From Roseibacterium elongatum DSM 19469 (lineage in GTDB: Bacteria; Pseudomonadota; Alphaproteobacteria; Rhodobacterales; Rhodobacteraceae), in contig NZ_CP004372.1 of NCBI RefSeq assembly GCF_000590925.1, forward strand, positions 196,001 to 260,000: DNA of 64,000 bases, written 5' to 3'. Shown here in pieces: positions 37,621 through 46,504 of the stretch (positions within the stretch are counted from its first letter, which is position 1; every line of letters starts with the position of its first letter). The translations under genes were made by a program, and so were the position numbers. The notes under the pieces were generated by a model. That model searched no databases. It saw only the letters and a list, made by a program, of their open reading frames with translations, and had not been told where the DNA came from.

Positions 37621-37642
37621 GCATATTTGAAGGATAAAGATG
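37621..37642 (+). repeat. Oriented 3' box, copy 3
   Basis: GCATATTTGAAGGATAAAGA then TG, beginning 97 bp past the Mth938-like stop on the same strand. An AGGGGC/GCCCCTT hairpin lies before it. The convergent DUF1194 gene ends 20 bp further on. Confidence 0.77.
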
Positions 37643-37661
37643 GGGGCGGGATGCGCGGGGG

Positions 37662-38360
37662 TCAGTCGCGGTCGAGCTGGCCGAGGATCACGACACGCAA
37701 TTCGCGTTCGAGTTTGCGGCGCATCGCCTCGGCGAACTCGTCATGGCTGCGGGCGAATTCGACGAAGGCACCGGGGCCCTGGATGACCTCGTCGAGATAA
37801 TACTGCTCGATCTCGCGCGAGGCGCCGCCGATGGCCAGCCCGTTCACGGTGACGCCGGCCAGCGGGAAATGGGCATAGGCGGCCTCGGGGGGGAAGCCGT
37901 CATTGTTCTGGCCGTCGCCCGAGATATCGAGGGTCTGGAACAGGCAGGGGGGCGCCTCGGCGAAATGGGAGGCGGCAAAGCCGAGCGCATAGCCCAGTGC
38001 GGTCGGAAAATCCTCGTGCGCGCGGGTGGCGCGCAGCACCCGTTCGGCCACGGTGGTCAGGTCGGCCTCGGAGCGGATCATCGTCCAGTCGACGAGGATG
38101 TCCTGCTGAAAGCGCCCCGACCATTCGTAGATCGAAAGCGCCACCGGGCCATTGCCCGAAAGGGCGGCCTCGACCACGTTGGGGTCGATCAGGGCGGCGG
38201 CCAGCCCCTGGATCTGCTGGGCGTATTCCTCGGCATCGACCGAGGCCGACACGTCCAGACCCAAGAGCAGCGCCAGGCGGCACTGCTCTTGTGCGGTAGC
38301 GGGCGCGGGCGCGGCCAGGCCCGCCGCGACCGCCAGAGCCAAAAGGGCGCGGCGGATCAC
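37662..38360 (-). CDS. DUF1194 (von Willebrand A-like) secreted protein
   Basis: A 232-residue periplasmic protein with a signal peptide (IRRALLALAVAAGLAAPAPATAQ) and a vWA-like domain carrying the MIDAS pattern DVSASVD (about 36-42), DFPTALGYALGFA and DISGDGQNN. The function is unknown; it is widespread in Rhodobacterales. The GTG at 38360 is chosen because it overlaps the gloA stop (GTGA); a TTG one codon upstream is possible. A Cys in EQCRL next to the cleavage site and another in PPCLFQ may form a disulfide. The 3' end faces the 3' box of the sec operon. Confidence 0.82.
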   Translation of the reverse strand: MIRRALLALAVAAGLAAPAPATAQEQCRLALLLGLDVSASVDAEEYAQQIQGLAAALIDPNVVEAALSGNGPVALSIYEWSGRFQQDILVDWTMIRSEADLTTVAERVLRATRAHEDFPTALGYALGFAASHFAEAPPCLFQTLDISGDGQNNDGFPPEAAYAHFPLAGVTVNGLAIGGASREIEQYYLDEVIQGPGAFVEFARSHDEFAEAMRRKLERELRVVILGQLDRD

Positions 38361-38785
38361 CAATGCCCGGTGTTCTCCATCGAGGCCCAGGGTTCGGCCG
38401 GGGCCAGCGCCTCGCCGGCCTGCAACAGCTCGACCGAGATGTTGTCGGGCGAGCGGACGAAGGCCATGCGCCCGTCGCGGGGCGGACGGTTGATGGTCAC
38501 GCCGTTGTCCATCAGGTGCTGGCAGGTCTCGTAGATATTGTCGACCGCATAGGCGAGATGGCCGAAATGGCGGCTGTCCGAGGGCAGCCCCTCATCCCCG
38601 TCCCAGTTGTAGGTCAATTCGACCGGGCACTCCTCCTGCCCCGGGGGGGCCATGAAGATCAGCGAAAAGCGGCCCGGCTCGTTCTCCATCCGGCGGGTTT
38701 CGCGCAGGCCCAGCAATTCGTAGAAGGCCATGGATTTTTCCAGATCCTTCACGCGCACCATCGTGTGCAGGTATTTCAGTCCCAT
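38357..38785 (-). CDS. gloA: Lactoylglutathione lyase (glyoxalase I)
   Basis: A 142-residue metalloenzyme converting the methylglyoxal-glutathione hemithioacetal to S-lactoylglutathione. The four metal ligands expected for the family are visible: His7 (YLHTMVRV), Glu56 (PVELTYN), His75 (GHLAYAV) and the late Glu (SVELLQ). The short loop form suggests a nickel/cobalt type. It overlaps the DUF1194 gene by 4 bp. It is divergent from thyX across a 227-bp gap in which I see no clear site. Confidence 0.94.
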   Translation of the reverse strand: MGLKYLHTMVRVKDLEKSMAFYELLGLRETRRMENEPGRFSLIFMAPPGQEECPVELTYNWDGDEGLPSDSRHFGHLAYAVDNIYETCQHLMDNGVTINRPPRDGRMAFVRSPDNISVELLQAGEALAPAEPWASMENTGHW

Positions 38786-39012
38786 ACCGCTCCCCTTTCG
38801 TCGGACTCGCTCTGGGCGAAGCTTAGCGCGAGACTACCGCGAACACAGCCCGCCCGCGCGGTAAATTTCACGTGGCCGGGGGCGGCGGGGGCCGATGCGA
38901 CACGGCACCCCATGCCATCGACCCCCCTTCATCTTGCGGCCCGCCCGCCCAGTGATGCAAAATGTAGTGAACGCGCCCCAGCGAATCCCATGCCAAGGAA
39001 AGGCCCGCCCCC

Positions 39013-39918
39013 ATGCCCCTGACAGATGACCAACTGGCCGAGATCGAGGCCGCCCGCGCCACCCCCCAGCCGACGCTGCGCGCCGTTGCCCCGGGGATGG
39101 AGCAGCACCTCTACAAGGCGGTGCCGGTGCTGGACCACGGGTTCGTGCGGGTCATCGACTACATGGGCGACGACGCGGCCATCGTGCAGGCGGCGCGCGT
39201 CAGCTACGGCGCGGGGACGAAAAAGACGCGCGATGACAGCGGGTTGATCCGCTACCTGATGCGGCACTGGCACTCGACCCCGTTCGAGATGTGCGAGATC
39301 AAGCTGCACGTCAAACTGCCCGTCTTCGTCGCGCGGCAGTGGATCCGGCACCGCACGGCGAATGTGAACGAGTATTCCGCGCGCTACTCGATCCTCGACC
39401 GGGAGTTCTACATCCCCGAACCCGACGCGCTGGCCGCGCAATCGACGGTCAACAACCAGGGCCGGGGCGAGGTGCTGCAGGGGGAAGAGGCTGCGCGGGT
39501 GCTGGAGATCCTGAAATCCGACGCGGGCCGCGCCTATAACAATTACGAGGCGATGCTGTCACAGGACGGGCAGCAGGGGCTGGCGCGCGAATTGGCGCGG
39601 ATGAACCTGCCCGCCAATATCTACACGCAATGGTATTGGAAGGTGGACCTGCACAACCTGTTTCACTTCCTGCGGCTGCGGGCGGACGAGCACGCGCAAT
39701 ACGAGATCCGCGTCTATGCGCAGGCCATTGCCGACATGGTGAAGGACTGGGTGCCCGCGGCCTATGGCGCCTTCGAGGATTACCGCATGGGCGGCGTGGC
39801 GCTGAGCGCGAAAGGGGTCGAGGTGTTGAAGCGGCGTCTGGCGGGGGAAGACGTGACGCAGGAGAATAGCGGGATGAGCAAGGGGGAATGGCGGGAGTTT
39901 GTTGAGGTGTTTGGGTGA
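39013..39918 (+). CDS. thyX: FAD-dependent thymidylate synthase
   Basis: Makes dTMP from dUMP using FAD and methylene-tetrahydrofolate. The ThyX motif [14 protein letters not shown] is in the first half, preceded by [27 protein letters not shown] forms the substrate/FAD site. The 301-residue length is typical. No thyA is seen, and alphaproteobacteria often carry ThyX alone. A very AT-rich gene follows 11 bp after the stop, so the right side of thyX marks an abrupt composition change. Confidence 0.97.
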   Translation: MPLTDDQLAEIEAARATPQPTLRAVAPGMEQHLYKAVPVLDHGFVRVIDYMGDDAAIVQAARVSYGAGTKKTRDDSGLIRYLMRHWHSTPFEMCEIKLHVKLPVFVARQWIRHRTANVNEYSARYSILDREFYIPEPDALAAQSTVNNQGRGEVLQGEEAARVLEILKSDAGRAYNNYEAMLSQDGQQGLARELARMNLPANIYTQWYWKVDLHNLFHFLRLRADEHAQYEIRVYAQAIADMVKDWVPAAYGAFEDYRMGGVALSAKGVEVLKRRLAGEDVTQENSGMSKGEWREFVEVFG

Positions 39919-39929
39919 TCTGAGGATAG

Positions 39930-40727
39930 ATGCCGTTCTCAGTTTACATTGATGAGAGTGGTGATGCCGGCATCGTCCGGGTTCGCGACGAAGAGCAACC
40001 CGGCTCCTCACCCTATTTTGTTTTGGCGGCGTGTGTTGTCCAACCCGCGTCCGCAATTCAGGTGAGGAAGGCGGTTGAGGCTTTTAGGTCCGCGATCGGT
40101 AAGAAAAACTGGAAACACGCCACAGACCTCAATCACTCTCAGAAAGTCTTCTTTTGCCGTTCAGTGTCCACATTGCCCGTGCGATTCTTTGGGTTGGTTT
40201 CGAAAAAATCAACCCTGAAGGATTACAAGTCGCAGATTGGGTCAGACCCGCAACATTACTATAATAAGTGTCTTCAATATCTATTGGAGAGAGTCTTCAC
40301 ATACTTGTCTCCGAGAATCTCTTCGTCTGAAGAAGTGTCTGTTATTCTTGAAAATAGGAATCATGACTATGATCGCATGATACGTTTTCTCGCAAAGGTT
40401 AAAGACAACCCATTTTTCCCGGAGTCAAAGGCGCTACAGCACCTAAACCCCTTCGGTATTTCCACAAGGTTGAAGGGTGAAGAAGATATTTTAGAAGTTT
40501 CTGATCTTGTGTCTCATGCTCTATTTCAATGCGTGAACAAATCAAAGGCAAACTACTACATTCCTGAGTATCGCTATTTTCAAGAGTTGTCCTCAAGGTT
40601 TGCTGCCGATGATGCTGGGCGAGTTTTGGGTGCAGGATTGAAGTGTATCCATTCGCTCGATGCGCTGGAGTTGGATAGCAACGTTAAAGAAGTATTCCAA
40701 AGGGCAAAGGCACCGCCGCCTATCTAA
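39930..40727 (+). CDS. DUF3800 domain-containing protein (AT-rich, acquired)
   Basis: A 265-residue protein with the DUF3800 hallmark YIDESGD at the N-terminus (about 6-12) and a later acidic DLVSHALF stretch, giving an RNase H-like metal site. No signal peptide or membrane segment. DUF3800 proteins are often carried on mobile or defence-linked islands, but their activity is largely unproved. Codon use is strikingly AT-rich compared with thyX and the DUF2177 gene on either side, a clear sign of recent transfer. TGAGGA precedes the ATG. A dispersed palindrome lies 22 bp past the stop and an IS3 element within 300 bp. Confidence 0.88.
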   Translation: MPFSVYIDESGDAGIVRVRDEEQPGSSPYFVLAACVVQPASAIQVRKAVEAFRSAIGKKNWKHATDLNHSQKVFFCRSVSTLPVRFFGLVSKKSTLKDYKSQIGSDPQHYYNKCLQYLLERVFTYLSPRISSSEEVSVILENRNHDYDRMIRFLAKVKDNPFFPESKALQHLNPFGISTRLKGEEDILEVSDLVSHALFQCVNKSKANYYIPEYRYFQELSSRFAADDAGRVLGAGLKCIHSLDALELDSNVKEVFQRAKAPPPI

Positions 40728-40749
40728 AAGCACTCCTCGGTTGCGCCAT

Positions 40750-40771
40750 GGCGGGACAAGTCCCGCCCTAC
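40750..40771. repeat. GGCGGGA-N4-TCCCGCC palindrome, copy 2
   Basis: GGCGGGACAAGTCCCGCC followed by CTAC, so GTAG is on the minus strand. It lies just past the AT-rich DUF3800 gene. Copies 1 and 3 carry the same flanking GTA on the plus strand. Confidence 0.78.
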
Positions 40772-41047
40772 GGGTCTCGACACCTCCCCCCACCGCCCTA
40801 CCTCCGCTCCACACCAACCGCCGGAGCGCCCATGTCCCTCGTCATCCTCTTCGTCGCGACCTCGCTTATCTTCCTGATCGCCGATGCGGTCATGTTGCGC
40901 TCGGTGATCCAGCCGGTCTTTGCGCGGCATCTGGGCGATGCGCTCTATGAGGGCGGGTTTCGCCTGTTGCCGGCGGTGCTGTTCTATTTGACCTGAGACC
41001 CGACTTCCGTCCAGCCTTCAGGAGAATCCGTCGGTTGATTTCTGGCC

Positions 41048-41887
41048 TCATGCGGCCTTCGTTTCCAGTCTCGATTTCATTGCAAACTCCTGCGGCGTGA
41101 GATTGCCCAGGGATGAGTGGGGTCTGTTTCGGTTGTAGTCCTCCTTCCATGCGCCGATCTTTTCACGGGCTTCGGCCAGCGTTGAGAACAGGGTCTCGTT
41201 CAAGAGCTCGTCCCGGAAGCTGCCGTTGAACGATTCGATGAAGCCGTTCTGCATCGGCTTTCCCGGCGCGATGTAGTGCCAGCCGATCCGCGTTTCCTGG
41301 CACCATCTGAGCACCGCCATACTGGTTAGTTCCGTGCCGTTGTCGCTGACAATCGTTCTGGGTCGTCCGCGTCTGGCCATGATCGCTGACAGCTCTCGTG
41401 TGACCCGCAGCCCCGAAAGCGAAGTGTCCGCAACCAATGCCAGACATTCGCGACTGAAGTCGTCCACGATGGCCAAAACCCGGAACCTGCGTCCATCTGT
41501 AAAGGCGTCCGAGACGAAATCCAGGCTCCAGCGCTCATTGGGCCGTTCCGGAACCAGCATCGGCCTGCGTGTCCCGAGCGCCCGTTTGCGACCGCCGCGC
41601 TTCCTCACCTGCAGCTTCTCCTCGCGGTAAAGCCGCCTCAGCTTCTTCAGGTTCACTTGCCAGCCTTGTCGTTCCAGCATCACATGCACCCGCCGATAGC
41701 CGAACCGACGGCGCTCGGCCGCCACAGCCTTCATCGCCTTGCGTAGATCGGCATCGTCCGGGCGCACGCTTTGATAGCGTACGCTCGACCGATCCGCCCC
41801 GACAACTGAACACGCCCGCCGCTGGCTCACCTGGTGCGCTTCGCACAGATGCGCCACGGCTTCCCGCCTGGCCGCGGGCGTCACCAT
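41048..41887 (-). CDS. IS3-family transposase OrfB (DDE integrase core)
   Basis: A 279-residue catalytic part of the IS transposase. An HTH_21-type region ([30 protein letters not shown]) is followed by the rve integrase core with the DDE residues in [20 protein letters not shown] and [16 protein letters not shown]. The end [19 protein letters not shown] is typical of the IS407/IS3 group. It is probably made as an OrfAB fusion by -1 slippage on the A7 run at 41887-41893. Both ends and the frame are intact, so the element may be active. Confidence 0.94.
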   Translation of the reverse strand: MVTPAARREAVAHLCEAHQVSQRRACSVVGADRSSVRYQSVRPDDADLRKAMKAVAAERRRFGYRRVHVMLERQGWQVNLKKLRRLYREEKLQVRKRGGRKRALGTRRPMLVPERPNERWSLDFVSDAFTDGRRFRVLAIVDDFSRECLALVADTSLSGLRVTRELSAIMARRGRPRTIVSDNGTELTSMAVLRWCQETRIGWHYIAPGKPMQNGFIESFNGSFRDELLNETLFSTLAEAREKIGAWKEDYNRNRPHSSLGNLTPQEFAMKSRLETKAA

Positions 41888-42147
41888 TTTTTTGATGCAA
41901 CGTCTCGCAGCATCGCGTTGTCCAGCATCTGCTCGGCCAACAGCTTCTTCAGCTTTGTGTTCTCGTCCTCAAGCGCCTTCAGCTTCCGGGCATCCGACAC
42001 TTCGAGCCCACCAAACTTCGCTTTCCATTTGTAGAACGTGGCCGAGCTGATCCCATGTTCCCGGCACACATCCGCCGTCGCCAGGCCGCTCTCCTGCTGC
42101 TTCAGGATCGCGATAATCTGCTCTTCGCTGAACCGTGATCTCTTCAT
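41881..42147 (-). CDS. IS3-family transposase OrfA (HTH)
   Basis: An 88-residue DNA-binding part. [19 protein letters not shown] and the HTH ([28 protein letters not shown]) recognise the ends; a leucine-rich helix follows ([25 protein letters not shown]) for multimerisation. The last codons AAA AAA TGG TGA sit on an A7 slippery run, and OrfB lies in the -1 frame, so programmed frameshifting gives the full transposase. It overlaps OrfB by 7 bp. Confidence 0.94.
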   Translation of the reverse strand: MKRSRFSEEQIIAILKQQESGLATADVCREHGISSATFYKWKAKFGGLEVSDARKLKALEDENTKLKKLLAEQMLDNAMLRDVASKKW

Positions 42148-42512
42148 TCCGTCCGTCTCCTTCGTTGGGACGGACTCTACCTCAAAATGGATGAGGAAAC
42201 GGGTCTCAGGTCATATTTCACCTACATGTTCGGCGTGCTCTATTTCGCCGGCTGGCCCGCGCTGCGCGACGGGGTGCCGGTGCAGGCGCTCATGAACGGG
42301 GCGGCGCTGGGGTTTTTCGCCTATGGCACCTACGAGTTCACGTCCTGGGCCGTGATGCGCGACTGGCATCCGCAGATGGTCGCGGTCGACCTGGCCTGGG
42401 GCACAGCGGTGACGGCCCTGTCGGCCTGGGGCGGTGTGATGATCGCGCGGGCGGTGACGGGGTAGACCGCGCGCGCCGGGCGCCGTCGGCATCCGGGCGC
42501 GTGCGGCGCGTA

Positions 42513-42549
42513 TGTACAGGCTGTGTACGGCCCGTGTACGCGCTGTGAC
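42513..42549 (+). repeat. 11-bp-phased TGTAC array, copy B
   Basis: TGTAC at 42513, 42524 and 42535 and TGAC at 42546, each exactly 11 bp apart. It lies in the 161-bp gap before serS. Identical phasing is seen at 58076-58112 and, on the other strand, near 31.6 kb. Confidence 0.78.
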
Positions 42550-42626
42550 GCCCTGATCCGGGCTTTTCCCCCGCCCCTTGCTCTGGCATACCCGCGCGCG
42601 ACCGCAGTCGCTCAGCCGAGGCCCCC

Positions 42627-43919
42627 ATGCACGACATCCGCGCCATCCGCGAGACCCCCGACGCCTTCGACGCCGCGCTGGCCCGTCGGGGCCTTGCGCC
42701 TCAATCGCCCGCGATCCTCGCCCTCGACGAGGCCCGCCGCGCCTGCATCGCGCGGGCCGAGGCCGCCCAAGCCGAACGCAACGCCGCCTCCAAGGCAGTC
42801 GGCCGCGCAAAGGCCAGCGGCGACGAGGCCGAGTTCGAACGCCTCCGCGCGCTTGTGTCTGAAAAGAAAGAAGAAATCGCACGCCTGGAGGATGAGGCCA
42901 AGGACAAGGACGCCGCCCTGCGCGACCTGCTGTCGGGCATCCCGAACCTGCCCTATGACGACATCCCCGAGGGCGCGGACGAGGCCGACAATGTCGAGAT
43001 CCACCGCTGGGGCAAGCCGCGCGACTTCGATTTCCAACCCAAGGAACATTACGAGCTTGCGGCTGTTCAGGGTGGCATGGATTTCGAGACGGCGGCCAAA
43101 CTGTCGGGTTCGCGTTTCGTGCTGATGTCGGGCGCCGTCGCCCGCCTTCATCGGGCGCTCGCGCAGTTCATGCTCGACATTCACACGCTGGAAAACGGCC
43201 TGACCGAGGTCAACGCCCCCGTCCTCGTCCGCGACGACATCATGTATGGCACGGGGCAATTGCCGAAGTTCGGCGAAGACAGCTACCAGACGACGAATGG
43301 CTGGTGGCTGATCCCGACCTCGGAGGTGTCGCTGACCAATATCGTCAACGACACGATCGTCGAGGAAAGCTATCTGCCGCGCCGCTACACCGCGCATTCG
43401 CTGTGCTTCCGGTCCGAGGCCGGCTCGGCGGGGCGCGACACGGCGGGCATGCTGCGCCAGCACCAGTTCGAGAAGGTCGAGATGGTCTCGATCACTCATC
43501 CCGACCAGTCGGACGAGGAACAGAAACGCATGTTGCGCTGCGCCGAAGGCATTCTCGAGGCGCTGCAAATCCCCTACCGGACGGTCGTCCTGTGCACGGG
43601 CGACATGGGCTTCGGCGCGCGGCGCACCTATGACATCGAGGCGTGGCTGCCGGGCCAGAACACCTATCGCGAGATCAGTTCCGTCTCGACCTGCGGCGAT
43701 TTCCAGGCGCGGCGGATGAACGCGCGCTTCCGCCCCGCGGGCGGCGGCAAGCCCGAGTTCGTCCATACGCTGAACGGCTCGGGCCTGGCCGTCGGGCGCT
43801 GCCTGATCGCGGTTCTGGAAAACGGGCAGCAGGAAGACGGCTCGGTCCTGTTGCCGCAGGTGCTTCATCCCTACATGGGGGGGAGAAGCCGCATCACGCC
43901 CGAGGGAACCCTTGACTGA
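42627..43919 (+). CDS. serS: Serine--tRNA ligase
   Basis: A 430-residue class II synthetase charging tRNA-Ser and tRNA-Sec. The N-terminal coiled-coil arm that grips the long variable arm of the tRNA is clear (about 30-110, charged helices ending [15 protein letters not shown]). Motif 2 is [28 protein letters not shown] and motif 3 is [19 protein letters not shown]. The stop overlaps the TTG start of the next gene by 8 bp. A TGTAC array lies 78-114 bp upstream. Confidence 0.97.
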   Translation: MHDIRAIRETPDAFDAALARRGLAPQSPAILALDEARRACIARAEAAQAERNAASKAVGRAKASGDEAEFERLRALVSEKKEEIARLEDEAKDKDAALRDLLSGIPNLPYDDIPEGADEADNVEIHRWGKPRDFDFQPKEHYELAAVQGGMDFETAAKLSGSRFVLMSGAVARLHRALAQFMLDIHTLENGLTEVNAPVLVRDDIMYGTGQLPKFGEDSYQTTNGWWLIPTSEVSLTNIVNDTIVEESYLPRRYTAHSLCFRSEAGSAGRDTAGMLRQHQFEKVEMVSITHPDQSDEEQKRMLRCAEGILEALQIPYRTVVLCTGDMGFGARRTYDIEAWLPGQNTYREISSVSTCGDFQARRMNARFRPAGGGKPEFVHTLNGSGLAVGRCLIAVLENGQQEDGSVLLPQVLHPYMGGRSRITPEGTLD

Positions 43920-44670
43920 GATCGACCGCACCGACCCGCCGCCCGAAAACCCCGACGACCCGCGCGACACGGCGCGGATGAAGGCCGTCTTCGTCGTGAT
44001 CGCGGCGCTGGCCTTTTTCGTATCGCCGCTGTTCAACGACCCGTTCACCGGGTTCGAGCCGGGGCAGATGCCCGTCGCGGTGGCCGAGCCGCCGGTGACG
44101 CCCGCGGGCTACGCCTTTGCCATTTGGGGGGTGATCTACCTGTGGCTGGTGGCCTCGGCGCTGTTCGGGCTGATCAAGCGCGACACCGCCGAAGACTGGG
44201 ACGCCACGCGCTGGCCCCTGTTCATGTCGCTGGCGGTCGGGGCGTCGTGGATCCCCATCGCGCTGACCTCGCCCGTGCTCGCCACGATCCTGATCTGGGC
44301 GATGTGGGCCGGGGCGGTCTGGGCGCTCCTGCGCGCACCGACGCGGGACCGGAGCTGGCTGGCCTGGCCGCTGGGCCTTTATGCCGGGTGGCTGACGGCG
44401 GCCAGTTCGGTGGCCACGGCGACCGTCGTCATGGGATATGGCCTCCTGCCGCCCATGGCCGCCAGTTGGGCGGGGCTGCTGCTGGCGCTTTGCATCGCTC
44501 TGCCGCTGAGCCAACGTCTGCGCACGCCGACCTACGCCTTTGCCGCCGGCTGGGCCGCCGTGGGGATCGTGGTAGCGAACTGGCCCACGCTTTACGGATT
44601 CGCTGCGGCGGCCGGCGCGCTTCTGCTGCTGGGGCAGGCCGCGCGTCAGGGGCTGGCTTTGCGCGGCTGA
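43912..44670 (+). CDS. TspO/MBR-like (tryptophan-rich sensory) membrane protein
   Basis: A 252-residue protein starting at TTG 43912 inside the serS end. About six to seven hydrophobic segments include [28 protein letters not shown] and [17 protein letters not shown], which recall TspO/MBR proteins, although it is longer than the usual 160 residues. An acidic Pro-rich cytosolic head ([19 protein letters not shown]) precedes the first helix. TspO proteins bind tetrapyrroles and influence pigment regulation in Rhodobacter; whether this distant member does so is unknown. Confidence 0.75.
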   Translation: MTEIDRTDPPPENPDDPRDTARMKAVFVVIAALAFFVSPLFNDPFTGFEPGQMPVAVAEPPVTPAGYAFAIWGVIYLWLVASALFGLIKRDTAEDWDATRWPLFMSLAVGASWIPIALTSPVLATILIWAMWAGAVWALLRAPTRDRSWLAWPLGLYAGWLTAASSVATATVVMGYGLLPPMAASWAGLLLALCIALPLSQRLRTPTYAFAAGWAAVGIVVANWPTLYGFAAAAGALLLLGQAARQGLALRG

Positions 44671-44769
44671 TCCCGGCTGGGGGGGGAGTTGCGCCGCGGC
44701 CTTGCCGCGTCGCCCGGGCAAGCGCGACAAGGGGCAAGGGGCCCCTTGCCGCGCTGACGCCTCCGGCGG

Positions 44770-44791
44770 GCATATTTGAAGGATAAAGATG
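44770..44791 (+). repeat. Oriented 3' box, copy 4
   Basis: GCATATTTGAAGGATAAAGA then TG, beginning 100 bp past the TspO-like stop on the same strand. An AAGGGGC/GCCCCTT hairpin precedes it. surE begins 144 bp later. Confidence 0.77.
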
Positions 44792-44935
44792 CACAGGCGC
44801 GGTGCAGTGCGTGGCGGGGCGTGACCGAAGGCGCACGTCCTGCGGGCGTGGCGGGGTGGCCCCCTTGTTCGCCCAAGGTCCACGGGCTACACGCGGAGGC
44901 GATCCCGTTTTTCCGCCAGACCCGCCGGAGACCCC

Positions 44936-45724
44936 ATGCGCATCCTCATCACCAATGACGACGGCATCAACGCCCCCGGCCTCAAGGTGCTGGAGGCCAT
45001 CGCCGCCGAGGTCGCCGGCCCCCAGGGCGAGGTCTGGACCGTCGCGCCGGCCTTCGAGCAATCGGGCGTGGCGCATTGCATCTCCTATGTGCATCCCACC
45101 ATGATTGCCGAGCTTGGCCCGCGCCGCTTTGCCGCCGAGGGCACGCCGGCCGATTGCGTTCTGGCGGGCCTGAGTGACGTTCTGGCCGACACGCCGCCCG
45201 ATCTGGTGCTGTCGGGGGTCAACCGGGGCAACAACGCCGCTGAAAACGTGCTCTATTCCGGCACCATCGGCGGCGCGATGGAGGCCGCGCTTCAGGGCCT
45301 GCCCGCCATTGCCATGTCGCAATACTATGGTCCCGGCAATCTCGGGCTGGAGAACAGTTTCGAGGCCGCGGCGCAGCATGGGGCGGCCCTGGTGCGCGCG
45401 CTGTGGGATCAGGGGCATTGGGACCGCGAGGATTACCGCGTGTTCTACAACGTGAATTTCCCGCCCGTCGCCGCCGCCGCGGTGAAAGGCACCCGCGTCA
45501 CCGCACAGGGGTTCCGGCGCGGCACCGGGTTTTCCATGACGCCGCAACTGGCCCCCAATGGCCGCCGGTTCCTGTGGATCAAGGGCGGCCCGCAGGATGT
45601 GCCGACCCAGCCGGGCACCGATGCCCATGCCAATCTGGATGGCTACATATCGGTCACGCCGCTGCGCGCGGACCTGACCGCCCACGAGGCGCTGGACGGG
45701 CTGAGGGCGGCGCTGGAGACATGA
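44936..45724 (+). CDS. surE: 5'/3'-nucleotidase SurE
   Basis: A 262-residue metal-dependent survival phosphatase acting on nucleoside monophosphates. The N-terminal [11 protein letters not shown] has the Asp-Asp metal pair, a Ser in EQSGVA follows, and the third metal site is [14 protein letters not shown] precedes the ATG. The stop overlaps the next ATG (ATGA), and pcm and the NlpD-like gene follow in the conserved surE-pcm-nlpD order. Confidence 0.97.
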   Translation: MRILITNDDGINAPGLKVLEAIAAEVAGPQGEVWTVAPAFEQSGVAHCISYVHPTMIAELGPRRFAAEGTPADCVLAGLSDVLADTPPDLVLSGVNRGNNAAENVLYSGTIGGAMEAALQGLPAIAMSQYYGPGNLGLENSFEAAAQHGAALVRALWDQGHWDREDYRVFYNVNFPPVAAAAVKGTRVTAQGFRRGTGFSMTPQLAPNGRRFLWIKGGPQDVPTQPGTDAHANLDGYISVTPLRADLTAHEALDGLRAALET

Positions 45725-46359
45725 GCGACGCCGAACGCAAGATGCAGTTCCTGTTCCAGTTGCGCCAGAAGGGCGTGACCGATGCCCGCGTCCTCTCGGC
45801 TATGGAAAAGGTCGATCGCGGCGATTTCGTGCGCGGGCATTTCGCCGACCGCGCCTATGACGACATGCCCTTGCCCATTTCCTGCGGACAGACGATCAGC
45901 CAGCCGTCGGTCGTGGGGCTGATGAGCCAGGCGCTGAACGTGCAGCCGCGCGACACCGTGCTCGAGGTGGGCACCGGGTCGGGCTATCAGGCCGCCGTGC
46001 TCAGCCATCTGGCGCGCCGGGTCTATACCGTGGATCGCCACCGCAGCCTGACGCGCGCGGCCGAGCTGATCTTTACCCGCGGCGGGTATTCCAACATCAC
46101 CGTTCTGACCGCCGATGGCTGTTTCGGCCTGCCCGAGCAGGGGCCCTTTGACCGGATTCTGGTGACCGCCGCGGCCGAGGACCCGCCGGGGCCGCTCTTG
46201 GCGCAGCTCAAGATCGGCGGGAGCATGGTGCTGCCGGTCGGCCAATCCGACCATGTGCAGAGCCTGATCAAGGTCACGCGGACCGAACAGGGGTTCGACT
46301 ACGAGGAACTGATGCCGGTGCGCTTCGTCCCGCTGGTCGAGGGGTTGGCCGCCGATTGA
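45721..46359 (+). CDS. pcm: Protein-L-isoaspartate O-methyltransferase
   Basis: A 212-residue SAM-dependent enzyme repairing isoaspartyl residues in aged proteins. The SAM site [17 protein letters not shown] is at about 81-97. The family-specific [21 protein letters not shown] is upstream and [21 protein letters not shown] downstream. It is coupled to surE by a 4-bp overlap. Confidence 0.95.
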   Translation: MSDAERKMQFLFQLRQKGVTDARVLSAMEKVDRGDFVRGHFADRAYDDMPLPISCGQTISQPSVVGLMSQALNVQPRDTVLEVGTGSGYQAAVLSHLARRVYTVDRHRSLTRAAELIFTRGGYSNITVLTADGCFGLPEQGPFDRILVTAAAEDPPGPLLAQLKIGGSMVLPVGQSDHVQSLIKVTRTEQGFDYEELMPVRFVPLVEGLAAD

Positions 46360-46504
46360 CGGCGCATGCCTGCCGATGAACGGCCCCGGGGACTGGAAAA
46401 CAAGGGCGCCTTCGGTGTAGAACCGCGCAAAAAGGGGTTTGACCCCGCCCGCACTGACGAGCATGCCCGGTCCGCCGCGCCGGACCCCGTGAACAGGATC
46501 GCCC

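Larger units (their letters stand above)
40989..42213 (-). mobile_element. IS3-family insertion sequence (IS407-like), 1225 bp, complete
   Basis: Terminal inverted repeats TGACCTGAGACCCG (40989-41002) and its complement (42200-42213) are identical over 14 bp and start with the TG...CA of IS3-family ends. The target duplication TATT is present at 40985-40988 and 42214-42217. Two overlapping transposase frames, with an A7 slippery run between them, fill the element on the minus strand. It interrupts a DUF2177 gene. Confidence 0.93.
40832..42465 (+). pseudogene. DUF2177 family membrane protein, split by an IS3-family element
   Basis: The 5' part (40832-40988) encodes MSLVILFVATSLIFLIADAV and on to LLPAVLFY. 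The 3' part (42214-42465) resumes as YFTYMFGVLYFAGWP and ends VMIARAVTG. Removing the insertion element and one 4-bp duplication restores one frame of about 137 residues with four membrane segments, the normal DUF2177 layout with AYGTYEFTSWA and VDLAWGT. The insertion makes the 5' part stop at 40994-40996. The function of DUF2177 is unknown. A residual product from an ATG inside the element (42187) through the 3' half is possible. Confidence 0.9.

Noticed and set aside
42513..42549. Iterons of a plasmid replication origin
   Set aside because: The array is short, occurs at three loci among core genes, and no replication initiator gene is nearby.
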